Below are positions 24,624 through 33,303 of a DNA stretch of 64,000 nucleotides, piece by piece (position 1 is the stretch's first letter; each line of letters begins with the position of its first letter). The translations under genes and the position numbers were made by a program. The DNA lies in NCBI GenBank assembly GCA_964534955.1, contig CAZHRR010000001.1, forward strand, positions 27,019 through 91,018, in the 5' to 3' direction. The notes under the pieces were generated by a model. The model ran no database searches. It saw nothing but the letters and a program-made list of their open reading frames with translations, and was not told the origin of the DNA. The DNA is from UBA2128 sp964534955. GTDB taxonomy: Bacteria > Fidelibacterota > Marinisomatia > Marinisomatales > UBA2128.

Positions 24624-27600
24624 TCACTTCAGCAAAACCATCTTCCGCGTCTTTGTGAAACTTTGATTACTCTCCAACGACCTCACAATGAATGAATAAA
24701 TGTACAATCCTGAAGGCATGGAATTACCTGTGTCATCACTTCCATCCCACACTGCCTGATAGTAGCCGCCTTCCAATTCGTCACTCACCAAAGTTTTTAC
24801 ATTTCTACCTAACAGATCATATATCCTCAACTCTACAGAGGCGTTTGCAGGTAAGTCGTAATGGATGGTTGTGGAAGGGTTGAACGGATTTGGATAGTTT
24901 TGATGAAGCACTATTTTCTCGGGATACAAATCTTCAGGCTCAACAGTTGATTCTTCAATTGTTACTGACTGCGCATAGAGATTCCTAAGTTCTTCCTTTC
25001 CTGAGCTGCGCATGTCCTGCCATACTATTAAGTGGGCATCATCGTTACTGTTGTAGCGGGCGATAAGCGGAGTTACCTGTGCGAATGGTTCCTCACAGAC
25101 TACTGTTCCCCCCTCGGGATAGACGGCACCCTCCGGCCCAAGCTGCTGATAGTAAATGTCCGGTTCACCACCATCTCGCGAGTCCCGCCAGGCCAGCAGA
25201 TATTGAGCCTCGTTACTTAGTCCAACTTCTGGCCCCAGCTGGTCACCATCTTCAGATGAGATGATACTTTCCTCACTCACTATTAAATCGTTTATATTAA
25301 TGGTCGCGTACAACAGATCAAAATCGAAACCAGACTCAAAATCCTCCCAGCAGATAAAGACCTCATTTGTAGAAGCATTGAAAGAAGCTGCCGGCATTTT
25401 CTGGTCATTAATCTTTTCGACAACAGCAAATCCATCGGTTTCACCCAAAGTAACTCCGTCAGAACTGATGACCTGAGCAAAAATGTCGCTGTTCTGGTTC
25501 CGGGTATCTTCCCAGATGAGGGTAAAACTGTCACCTGATCGAAGCATCTGGGCATTTTGCTGATACCCTTCCGCATCAGATACAACCATGGGCTCTTCAA
25601 GCCATCCAGGTACTACTACTCCGTTCCCATCCACAGCTTGAGCAAAAATGTTCAAGTCGTTCCAAGGTCCTCCGGTCCATGATACTACACAACCGGTACC
25701 TGGAAGAGGTGCTACTGCTTGAACAATATCATCGTTCGATAACCCACCCACAAGGATGCCACCATCCGCCCATTGTGGTTCTCCGTCAGAAGAAAACTTC
25801 TGTAGATAAATATCATAGTCCGACTCCCTTATATCTGAAAAAGCAAAGTAAATAAAACCATCCTCTCCAGCAGTCAGAGTTGCGTATTCCTGATTGAAAC
25901 CGAATAGATTCTCGTAAACTGGTGAACCCAAAGGATCACCGATAGTATTCAATTCGTAATCGAGAACCTGGTAATACTGGATCAGCGCTCCTTCTTCATC
26001 CTTTCCTTGAAACGAGAGGAAAATGCGATTATTTACTGCAACGGCTTGTGGTATCAATTGATGTGAATTGGCTGAAAGAAGAGTTCCGTTCAGTGCTTCA
26101 GCTGGTTCAAAATCGGGGGTGACAATCACACCATAAGTCTGGGGATTCTCTCCACCAGCACGCATATCCTGCCAATAGATGAGAGTCTTGTTGTCATCCA
26201 GGATCAGTGCCTGATGATAAAGGGCATCTCCGCCGATGCCATAATATATCTCCAATCCATCCTCGGCAAAAGTGACACCACTTTCAGGTGTAACGTGCTG
26301 GACATAAAGTCCTATGCTCCCTGTTCGCTGATCTCCCCAACAGGCGAATGTTCCTCCGCTTCCGTCAGGCCGTACCAGAGGATTGAACTGGAAATTTGCC
26401 GCCTGGGATATAGCTATTCCATCTGCCTCAAAACTTTCAACTCCTTCAAGGTTAACATGCTGCAAGAAAATATCATTCTGCGGGTACTCGGCATTACGCT
26501 CATCCATCCAGATGAAATAGACTCCGGAAAATCCGTCTGCAACCAGCCGTGGTTCTATCTGTTTTCGAAATGCCGTGGAGATGGGTTTCCCGTCATCTTC
26601 CCAAAGAAGTGTCCCGTCTGTACTCACTGCCTGACCGTACACATCTCCCCATAGAGGATGGTTGCGGAAGTCTTCCCATACTATGTACGCTGTACTGTTA
26701 TCAGCTTTGACACGAGGAACACTCTGCTTCCCGGGATGGGTGCAGATATCGATGCCCCCGCTGGCCAAAAGTTCATTCCCATTGCCGTCAATGAATTGGA
26801 GGAATACATCAGCACTCACAGAACTGTTGCGGTAATCCTCCCAAACAACAACCGCAGTGTCTCCGCTGACATACGTAACCCTTGGCGCTTTTATATCACC
26901 GGAAGGGGACGCGATAAGCAGCATTCCGCCCTGTTCAGGTTCTGACCAGAGTGTTTCACATTCCAGATCCAACCTCTGGCCCATTAGTACTGTCCAATCT
27001 ATCATGGGCATTCTACTCCACACTAAATTGGCGTACCCTTCCCCCCCAGCTTCCAGACTGATACTTCCCCGGTTACTTCCATCTGTAATGATTGCCTTCC
27101 CGGTACCAGCTTCTATAATTTCACCTGTCTGAGAAAGACGGGTAGCGTAAATGTCTCCTCCGGGAGATGATCCCGCAGACCGGTCATTCCAGATAACGAA
27201 GGCACCTCCAATCCCGTCAGAACACATATTTAGAAACTCTTGCGGTCCTTCAACGACAGAGAGAGCTACCCCTCCATCTGCCCAATCCAGAGAACCATCT
27301 GACAGCAGATGCTGAGCAAAAACATCACCGTCATCAGGTTCATAACGATAATCTATCCAAACAATATAAGCACCTCCAACACCATCGGATATGGCAAGTG
27401 GGTCCTCCTGACGTCCATTCTCCAAAACTACTGACAATCCATCATCTCCCCAGAGGTTTTGTCCTGATTCGTCAACTTTCTGCGCATAAACATTACGATC
27501 ACCATTACGAGTATCCGACCAGACCAAAATGACTTCTCCGTTTTCACCAACTGTCCCAGTCCGCTGCCACTCAATATGAGCACCCTGGCGAAGGGGCACA

Positions 27601-27671
27601 CCGTTATCCTGCCAATCAAACTGTGCTGTCAAGATCGAAGAAACCAATAGTATAAACATCAGATACTTCAT
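24624..27671 (-). CDS. Large T9SS-sorted repeat protein
   Basis: A 1015-residue exported protein made of many beta-propeller-like repeats of about 50 residues, each with a WxDxRxGxxDVYAQ-type core (for example VWSDTRNGDRNVYAQKV, VWIDYRYEPDDGDVFAQHL, IWEDTRNQNSDIFAQVI) and a DGxGG turn. The last 85 residues are a type A T9SS sorting domain (LHQNYPNPFNPSTT onwards). Signal peptide about 1-16. The ATG is immediately adjacent to the lipoprotein stop (no gap), making it the last gene of the C25-pgs string. No catalytic motif seen; a surface adhesion or scaffold role is inferred only from architecture. Confidence 0.72.
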   Translation of the reverse strand: MKYLMFILLVSSILTAQFDWQDNGVPLRQGAHIEWQRTGTVGENGEVILVWSDTRNGDRNVYAQKVDESGQNLWGDDGLSVVLENGRQEDPLAISDGVGGAYIVWIDYRYEPDDGDVFAQHLLSDGSLDWADGGVALSVVEGPQEFLNMCSDGIGGAFVIWNDRSAGSSPGGDIYATRLSQTGEIIEAGTGKAIITDGSNRGSISLEAGGEGYANLVWSRMPMIDWTVLMGQRLDLECETLWSEPEQGGMLLIASPSGDIKAPRVTYVSGDTAVVVWEDYRNSSVSADVFLQFIDGNGNELLASGGIDICTHPGKQSVPRVKADNSTAYIVWEDFRNHPLWGDVYGQAVSTDGTLLWEDDGKPISTAFRKQIEPRLVADGFSGVYFIWMDERNAEYPQNDIFLQHVNLEGVESFEADGIAISQAANFQFNPLVRPDGSGGTFACWGDQRTGSIGLYVQHVTPESGVTFAEDGLEIYYGIGGDALYHQALILDDNKTLIYWQDMRAGGENPQTYGVIVTPDFEPAEALNGTLLSANSHQLIPQAVAVNNRIFLSFQGKDEEGALIQYYQVLDYELNTIGDPLGSPVYENLFGFNQEYATLTAGEDGFIYFAFSDIRESDYDIYLQKFSSDGEPQWADGGILVGGLSNDDIVQAVAPLPGTGCVVSWTGGPWNDLNIFAQAVDGNGVVVPGWLEEPMVVSDAEGYQQNAQMLRSGDSFTLIWEDTRNQNSDIFAQVISSDGVTLGETDGFAVVEKINDQKMPAASFNASTNEVFICWEDFESGFDFDLLYATININDLIVSEESIISSEDGDQLGPEVGLSNEAQYLLAWRDSRDGGEPDIYYQQLGPEGAVYPEGGTVVCEEPFAQVTPLIARYNSNDDAHLIVWQDMRSSGKEELRNLYAQSVTIEESTVEPEDLYPEKIVLHQNYPNPFNPSTTIHYDLPANASVELRIYDLLGRNVKTLVSDELEGGYYQAVWDGSDDTGNSMPSGLYIYSFIVRSLESNQSFTKTRKMVLLK

Positions 27672-28616
27672 TTAATCTCCTATCTGGAAAAGCTGTATAC
27701 CTGCTCGAGTTGCTGCAAAAATGTTTTTTGTGTCGTACACTTTCACGTTATAAGCGTAATCCGAGTTTAGTCGACCTACCTCTGTCACCGGCGATGATGA
27801 TTCAATCCCATTCCATTCATACAATAAAACACCGTCACTGCCACAAGCCAGAGCTAAAACACCACTTTTCAGATGGATGCCGCGAACAGTGTAACCTTCG
27901 GCGATCTTTATCTCTGAATTAACCCCTCCGTTATTGTTCAATTGGGCAATGTGACAGCCACCATCATTGGAAAGTCCGGCAAATACCACACCATCCTGAG
28001 TCATTACTGTCTGTACCTCGTATCCTCCATTGATACTATACGTGGCAAAAGTGCTGTCATTCAGACTGCCGTCGCTGTTCTGACGAAAAACGGTTACACC
28101 AAGCTGTGAATTTGCCAAGACCATCAGACTGTCGCCAAGGTAGAGATTTTCGGCATCCTGATTNNNNNNNNNNNNNNNNNNNNNNNNNNNNNNNNNNNNN
28201 NNNNNNNNNNNNNNNNNNNNNNNNNNNNNNNNNNNNNNNNNNNNNNNNNNNNNNNNNNNNNNNACGTAGTACAGAGCATCTGCTTGATCCATTAGCAGAA
28301 AATAGTTGTAACGGCTGGCAATGTGAATCTCGCCACCCTGGAATTCTTCCCCCTCATGATCTCCGGGTTCAGTACCAAATATTTCCTCGTAGGAAAATGA
28401 ACCGTCATTGCCAAACTCAATGGAATAGACAACATAACCGTTTTGATCCGCTGCGGCTACAAGAATCGAATCATTCAAATCCAAATCACGGCAGTATCCC
28501 ACTGTCTCCAGCTTTATCATGTTTTCCGTCTTTACTCCTGACGGCTCCGAAGGAGAAATACATCCACTAATGAAGAATAACCCCATGGCCATTGCGGTAT
28601 TTATGTATCTATTCAT
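27672..28616 (-). CDS. Lipoprotein with beta-propeller-like repeats, interrupted by assembly gap
   Basis: A lipoprotein (lipobox FISGC near residue 19) with repeated short strands such as RDLDLNDSILVAAADQNGYVVYSI, ENLYLGDSLMVLANSQLGVTVF and YNVKVYDTKNIFAATRAGIQLFQIG, reminiscent of LVIVD-type propeller repeats. One hundred N at 28164-28263 replace part of the middle, so the real length is uncertain; the two sides happen to be in the same frame. It starts 7 bases after the barrel gene and abuts the T9SS gene. Function unknown. Confidence 0.62.
   Translation of the reverse strand: MNRYINTAMAMGLFFISGCISPSEPSGVKTENMIKLETVGYCRDLDLNDSILVAAADQNGYVVYSIEFGNDGSFSYEEIFGTEPGDHEGEEFQGGEIHIASRYNYFLLMDQADALYYXXXXXXXXXXXXXXXXXXXXXXXXXXXXXXXXXXNQDAENLYLGDSLMVLANSQLGVTVFRQNSDGSLNDSTFATYSINGGYEVQTVMTQDGVVFAGLSNDGGCHIAQLNNNGGVNSEIKIAEGYTVRGIHLKSGVLALACGSDGVLLYEWNGIESSSPVTEVGRLNSDYAYNVKVYDTKNIFAATRAGIQLFQIGD
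28164..28263. other. Assembly gap (100 N)
   Basis: A run of exactly 100 N, the usual placeholder for a scaffold join of unknown length, inside the lipoprotein gene. Confidence 0.99.
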
Positions 28617-28623
28617 TGCTACC

Positions 28624-29685
28624 TTAGTAGAACAGGTCTAAGACAAGTTTGTAACTGAACGTAAGCCAGAACTCAGTCTTTCGAAAGCTTTTCAGATCCT
28701 TTACCCAACCAAAGTCAGAATTTATCACTCTCTCCCGATAGCGCACATCTCCTCTAACCACCACACCGTTAATGAATTCCTTTTCCAAATGCACTTTATA
28801 ACGATAGTCATCATGACTTCGACCACTGTGAAGAGGATCCTCAGCGCTTTCGGTTTTATAGAGACGTTTATCATAATCAATCGAAAACTCAACCTTCATT
28901 GAATGCTGCTTTAATATCCACTCAATCTTTGCTCCAGCTCGATTAAAGCGATATGAACGGTCTAAGGATGTCCCCATAAAACCATCTCCAAAGGTGGTAT
29001 TATTCGCTCCACCTTTTTCCCACCAAATGGATGGCTGCAGCCAGCTGAGGGGTTTCATACCTAAGCGTATGTATCCTGCTGTAACCTCCGTGTCAAATTC
29101 GGTAAAATTGGAGTCGTAGTACTGACTCGTACGCTTTCCATTCACCATTACCCAAACATGTCGTGTTAATGGACGGCTGTACGAAAGAAAAATCGTTTCG
29201 TTGGCAAAGCTGCATGGATTGGGCAATTTTGATATGGAGTCAGTATCCCGGTAAGGTCTTAGATAAAGGTCAGGTTGCAGCGAGTACCCAGCTTTGAGCC
29301 ATTGATAGAAGCCAAGGTGATACTCGATTCTGAATGAAAATGACGAATAAGATTTGTTTTTAGACTGCCCATACTGAGCCCGTCCGAATGAAAAACGGAT
29401 GTTTGTCTCGTGTTCTAAAGAAAGCACAGGATTGAACATAATTTCTACCTGTGGATAGATTATCTCACTATCAAATGTTTTCGTATCCCCCAAAGTTGCA
29501 TCCACAAGAACAGTCTCTTCCATCTCAACAGATGAAAACCTGAGCATATTGCTGTCGTACCCGATAGCCAAGGATGGTTCCACGTAGATGGGCACTCGCA
29601 ACCGCTCAAGAAATGACTGCGTTACTGCCGGGTGAATCACCAATAGTGAAATGAGCATAAACGAAGTAGTTTTTATCTTACTCAT
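28624..29685 (-). CDS. Outer-membrane beta-barrel encoded in the pgs gene string
   Basis: A 353-residue protein from the ATG at 29685, which overlaps the preceding stop by eight bases; a start 13 codons upstream would give a poorer signal peptide. After the signal (SFMLISLLVIHPAVTQ) come alternating amphipathic strands with periplasmic turns: EPSLAIGYDSNMLRFS, LEHETNIRFSFGRAQYG, SSFSFRIEYHLGFYQWLKAGYSLQP, and a final TEFWLTFSYKLVLDLFY ending in an aromatic residue, the classic barrel end. Family not recognised. Its place behind pgsBCW suggests a part in moving or anchoring polyglutamate at the outer membrane, which is inference only. Confidence 0.65.
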   Translation of the reverse strand: MSKIKTTSFMLISLLVIHPAVTQSFLERLRVPIYVEPSLAIGYDSNMLRFSSVEMEETVLVDATLGDTKTFDSEIIYPQVEIMFNPVLSLEHETNIRFSFGRAQYGQSKNKSYSSFSFRIEYHLGFYQWLKAGYSLQPDLYLRPYRDTDSISKLPNPCSFANETIFLSYSRPLTRHVWVMVNGKRTSQYYDSNFTEFDTEVTAGYIRLGMKPLSWLQPSIWWEKGGANNTTFGDGFMGTSLDRSYRFNRAGAKIEWILKQHSMKVEFSIDYDKRLYKTESAEDPLHSGRSHDDYRYKVHLEKEFINGVVVRGDVRYRERVINSDFGWVKDLKSFRKTEFWLTFSYKLVLDLFY

Positions 29686-30562
29686 AGCCGATACACCTAA
29701 GATAGACCCGCTTTCCTTTATCAAGAAGTTCCACCATTACCATATGCTCTGAGCCATCAACTTCTACCTCGCAGGTGCGGCGTTTCCCGGGTACGATATC
29801 TTTGTCTTCCACAATAGTACTACCCTCAGATTTTTCGGACAAAAGGAAATAAGTACCCAGGAGTTTCTCATCCCTCCAAATTCTCAATCGATAGTTTTCT
29901 TCATCGGGCATACCGTCCTCGAACCCCAGACGACTCAGGATAAGCACCTCATTTACATCTTTTACGCTGAGCTTCATCTTTGCCCCGGGAACCAATTCAT
30001 AGTAGCGATATTTCTTATCAACAACCTGCAGATGTTTTTTCGTTGTCTCGTCATCTGGGATGAGTAGATGACCCTTCTCTTTTTTCTCGAATCGATCAGC
30101 AAGAAGACGAATCAAAACAGGTGCGCTGTGCTTAGTCAGGGGACGGAGGATTAAGGTATGTTGGCCGCTGGGAATGTTCAGATAGTATTTACCTGAACGG
30201 GTATAGCCGTGGCCCGGATGCTGAGACGACGTAACTCCCTTAGAGCGTTTTTGTTCGTGCTCCACTATCAGCTCATCCTCTTCATCCAGTGTCATGCTGT
30301 AACCAAAAGATCGCATTTTATTGTCTCTTCTGGGAACCGCCCGGCGGGTAATAATTCTCAATCGCTGCGGACCTGTAATGTTATACACCAGTTCATCCTG
30401 ATGAAGCTGGTAATACGTTCTCCGCTTCCCCCCAATGACAAGAATCTCTTTCTTATCTTTCTGTTCAGGCGACACAGTTTTTGACATTCCAGTGGAGAAC
30501 AGCATAGGTAATAAAAGGAGAATGACCGCTAATGGTTTTCTATAGTGAAGCTTCCGGATCAT
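29678..30562 (-). CDS. Exported protein with duplicated domain, pgs-linked, unknown family
   Basis: A 294-residue exported protein (signal KPLAVILLLLPMLFSTGMS). The mature part looks like two copies of one domain of about 110-120 residues. Both start with a YY-x-L strand (RRTYYQLHQDELVYNITGP / YRYYELVPGAKMKLSVKD), continue with a strand ending in SR or TRR (LRIITRRA / VLILSRLG), then a Y-x-L/M strand, and close with a GQHTLILRPL / SEHMVMVELL strand. This suggests a tandem beta-sandwich. It overlaps pgsW by 23 bases and is followed by the barrel gene. A periplasmic adaptor role is a guess from context; no known family was recognised. Confidence 0.6.
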   Translation of the reverse strand: MIRKLHYRKPLAVILLLLPMLFSTGMSKTVSPEQKDKKEILVIGGKRRTYYQLHQDELVYNITGPQRLRIITRRAVPRRDNKMRSFGYSMTLDEEDELIVEHEQKRSKGVTSSQHPGHGYTRSGKYYLNIPSGQHTLILRPLTKHSAPVLIRLLADRFEKKEKGHLLIPDDETTKKHLQVVDKKYRYYELVPGAKMKLSVKDVNEVLILSRLGFEDGMPDEENYRLRIWRDEKLLGTYFLLSEKSEGSTIVEDKDIVPGKRRTCEVEVDGSEHMVMVELLDKGKRVYLRCIGYE

Positions 30563-31661
30563 ACTCCATGGCCTCCTTTATCTTTCTATGGCTGCTCAAC
30601 CCTACTGCTGTCAGGCTTCCCAATGACAGGATGAGGGCAATGAACGATACGGTTCGGTTAAAAGTAAGACGGGCGAATATCTGCCCTTCTCCAATTTCAG
30701 GCAAGGGGACAGGTGGAAATGGAAAATCATACTTTGCCGCAAGCTCATCAATACTATGGATGTGAATAATGGGAATGCCCTCATCAACAAATCGTTTAAG
30801 AACGCAGTCTGCCAGTCCCCCTTTCAGTAATGCGGCTGAGGACAATCCCGCAGGGACCAAGCGAGCATTGATTCTGGGACCTACACTGGCTGCCCCTCCT
30901 CCCACATTGAGATAAACTTTATACTGAGACAGGGGAAGGACATCATTAAACACATTCATTCTTCTGGCGATGCTCGCTTTGAGAGACTTCTCTTGAATAA
31001 GTGGAAGATTGTTCCGGTAGATGGCTTTCCAGAGAAGATCTCGACCGCGTCTGCTAAGTCCTTTTCCTATATCACCTCCTCCACCAACAGATGCTGCTAT
31101 TGAAGCAGATTTGAACACACCCCGACTAAACAGTTCAGCTTCCATATCTACCCATGTGAAATAAGGGTCAGTAGCTCCCCACTCCGAGGCTCCTACAGAG
31201 GTAATGACTACAGGGTGAATATCCATGGTTTCACAAGCAGCTAAAACGGCCAAGTTCGCTCCCGGCATAGATCCGGTAAACGCTACCGCAATAGTATCAC
31301 CTTTCTTCACATTTGCTGCCAAGAGCATATCGACTACTCCTGCCGAAAAGTTAGAATTTAGGGTAGTAAGCTTGGAATCTAAATTCCCCCTATCAGTGGT
31401 AATGGGAGTGTACTCCGATCCAACTAACATAGTACCATTGGGATCATTAGGATTGTCTTCCACGATAACCCCCTCACTCCCCAGACGAACTTCCTTAAGG
31501 ACGCTCATGGCTTCAGCCATTTTCTCTGCCGCAGCCAACTTCAAGTCGTACCCCCGCGCTTTTACCACCACTGTTGACTTTGCTGCCCAATAAAATAGCC
31601 CAACTGAAAAGAGCGCCAGAATTATAAGCACCTCCAGCCTCTGAATATGAGGCCTAAACAT
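30540..31661 (-). CDS. pgsW: Poly-gamma-glutamate system protein PgsW
   Basis: A 373-residue inner-membrane-anchored protein starting at ATG 31661, which has GGAGGT five bases upstream and overlaps the pgsC stop by eight bases. Membrane segments lie at the N-terminus (LEVLIILALFSVGLFYWAA) and C-terminus (VSFIALILSLGSLTAVGLSS); between them is a periplasmic domain with IAVAFTGSMPGANLAVLAA, SVGASEWGATDP and ASVGGGGDIGKGLS. I recognise this as the 'poly-gamma-glutamate system protein' that accompanies PgsB and PgsC in Gram-negative species. Its biochemical role is not established to my knowledge. No PgsA/CapA-like gene is visible in the window. Confidence 0.78.
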   Translation of the reverse strand: MFRPHIQRLEVLIILALFSVGLFYWAAKSTVVVKARGYDLKLAAAEKMAEAMSVLKEVRLGSEGVIVEDNPNDPNGTMLVGSEYTPITTDRGNLDSKLTTLNSNFSAGVVDMLLAANVKKGDTIAVAFTGSMPGANLAVLAACETMDIHPVVITSVGASEWGATDPYFTWVDMEAELFSRGVFKSASIAASVGGGGDIGKGLSRRGRDLLWKAIYRNNLPLIQEKSLKASIARRMNVFNDVLPLSQYKVYLNVGGGAASVGPRINARLVPAGLSSAALLKGGLADCVLKRFVDEGIPIIHIHSIDELAAKYDFPFPPVPLPEIGEGQIFARLTFNRTVSFIALILSLGSLTAVGLSSHRKIKEAMEYDPEASL

Positions 31662-32133
31662 GAGGAACCTCCAACCCAATCACCATAAGAGTAAGCTGTA
31701 CAATCACAGCAGTTATCAAAACAACGCTAATGGTGCGAACAACTCCCTGACGAACCATCCAACTGGCAATGAGCCCAGGGATAATATTACCGATGGCGGC
31801 AAGACTCATCTGTTCTTCGGCGAAAAAGAGATACTGCTTGGAAAGAGCACCAAGGAGGAAGCCCAGGAGTAAACAGATAACCAGCCGGCGTTTACCAAAA
31901 ATCAGCATACGGAAACTGAGAAGACGTACGATCCAGAATACAACCAAACTTACGGAAAATGTCCCGATTACCCTCATGGGGTCGTGCAGATAGAGTGCAA
32001 TGTAACCGGGTACAATCAGTCCTCCAGCGGTTACCCCGAGTGTCTCCGTCAGAATCAAACTAAGGACAATCCCAAGACCTAATGCAATCTCAATCACTGA
32101 GGTAATTCTCCCGTAGATGATCCAAGAATTCAT
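31654..32133 (-). CDS. pgsC: Poly-gamma-glutamate biosynthesis membrane protein PgsC
   Basis: A 159-residue membrane protein with about five hydrophobic segments and the family stretches ETLGVTAGGLIVPGYIALYLHDP and AIGNIIPGLIASWMVRQGV. Bacillus PgsC is of similar size (about 149 residues) and forms the membrane part of polyglutamate synthase with PgsB. The ATG lies within the end of pgsB (44-base overlap) and its own end overlaps pgsW, so the order pgsB-pgsC-pgsW is tightly coupled. Confidence 0.88.
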   Translation of the reverse strand: MNSWIIYGRITSVIEIALGLGIVLSLILTETLGVTAGGLIVPGYIALYLHDPMRVIGTFSVSLVVFWIVRLLSFRMLIFGKRRLVICLLLGFLLGALSKQYLFFAEEQMSLAAIGNIIPGLIASWMVRQGVVRTISVVLITAVIVQLTLMVIGLEVPHV

Positions 32134-33271
32134 GCCCCCATCCTACAATATTCCCCATGGCAAATATCAAGTGGTCATCCAGTTCCATGAGATACCCGGC
32201 TACTTCCTCTGGTTGGGTTGAATCAGGGAATATTTTAACCTTCATCCCGTCTTTATTGTGCACAACAGGGATATGGTCTCCGCGTATGACAAGGAGATCG
32301 GGCAATATCTGATTCCCGATTAGCCGCAGGAGCTGGCGTGTCCGCTGACGGCGGTCCTCTCTGGAATTGAGAAAAATACAAACCTTCCGGCGGGAGGACT
32401 TCTCATATGCCAACGACCAGAGTACACTCGTCGATTCCGGATCATTGGCAGCCAGAGCATTAAAGAACATGTTTTTCTTTTTGCCGGAATGAAGTTCCAT
32501 GAACGCTGCAGCTCCAGGATCAGGTGCAGCTGTAAGCATCCCCTCAAGGGCAGCACTGCGATCTATCCCAGCCAATTCACAAGTTCTCAAGGCAACAGCT
32601 ATATTATCTTCATGTACAGTCTCTGGGAAAGAAGCAATGTCTTCTGCTGAGACAGTATCAGTTCCTACAATATTCACTTTCGTATCTCGCTTGGCAGCCA
32701 CTGCTTCGAATTCTGTGGAAAAGTTACCTCCTCCAATAATCACCTGCCCATTTTTCGGGATGGTGTTGCTTAATGACAATGCCACATCCTTTAGTGATGG
32801 TCCCGTTTCCGCTAAATGATCGGGTCTCACATTAGTGATCACCCCTAAAGTGGCGCGAACCATCTGCTGTTCACAAATCCACTGATACTGTGGTTGAACA
32901 GCCATACACTCCAACACGACGGCATCGGGTTTCTGGGCAGAGAAATTCTCTAAAATCTTGATCTGTTCGCTTATGGATGCAGATCTGAGACGGTGAATAG
33001 GACGGTCTTGGCCGAAAAAATCTATCACACGGGGGGCAGTTCCAGTCGTTTTTGCCAAAACCTTCAATCCTCCCGCTTTCAATCCAGCTGAAATCAAGCG
33101 AGTAACAGACGATTTCCCTCGTGAACCGTTTACATGAATTCGAATAGGGATTTTAGTTATAGAACGGGAAAGCTGCAGAAACTCTCTCAGACCCAGCACA
33201 ATGAGCAGGAGTGTCAGAAAAACAAGAGTGGCTACCACTAGCCACTCCCATTCGTAATCCAATTGAAACAT
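32090..33271 (-). CDS. pgsB: Poly-gamma-glutamate synthase PgsB (Mur ligase-like)
   Basis: ATP-dependent amide ligase that polymerises glutamate through gamma linkages at the inner membrane. From ATG 33271 the protein has 393 residues, the length I remember for Bacillus PgsB/CapB; an upstream in-frame start at 33361 would overlap the C25 gene. One N-terminal membrane segment (LVVATLVFLTLLLIVLGL) is followed by the Mur-ligase P-loop HVNGSRGKSS, then TTGTAPRVI, VVLECMAVQP and ITNVRPDHL, which match the family. It follows the C25 gene by 32 bases and heads pgsBCW. Confidence 0.9.
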   Translation of the reverse strand: MFQLDYEWEWLVVATLVFLTLLLIVLGLREFLQLSRSITKIPIRIHVNGSRGKSSVTRLISAGLKAGGLKVLAKTTGTAPRVIDFFGQDRPIHRLRSASISEQIKILENFSAQKPDAVVLECMAVQPQYQWICEQQMVRATLGVITNVRPDHLAETGPSLKDVALSLSNTIPKNGQVIIGGGNFSTEFEAVAAKRDTKVNIVGTDTVSAEDIASFPETVHEDNIAVALRTCELAGIDRSAALEGMLTAAPDPGAAAFMELHSGKKKNMFFNALAANDPESTSVLWSLAYEKSSRRKVCIFLNSREDRRQRTRQLLRLIGNQILPDLLVIRGDHIPVVHNKDGMKVKIFPDSTQPEEVAGYLMELDDHLIFAMGNIVGWGHEFLDHLRENYLSD

Positions 33272-33303
33272 TTTCAGAGTATGGTTGTCAGGTGAGGCGA
33301 AAG

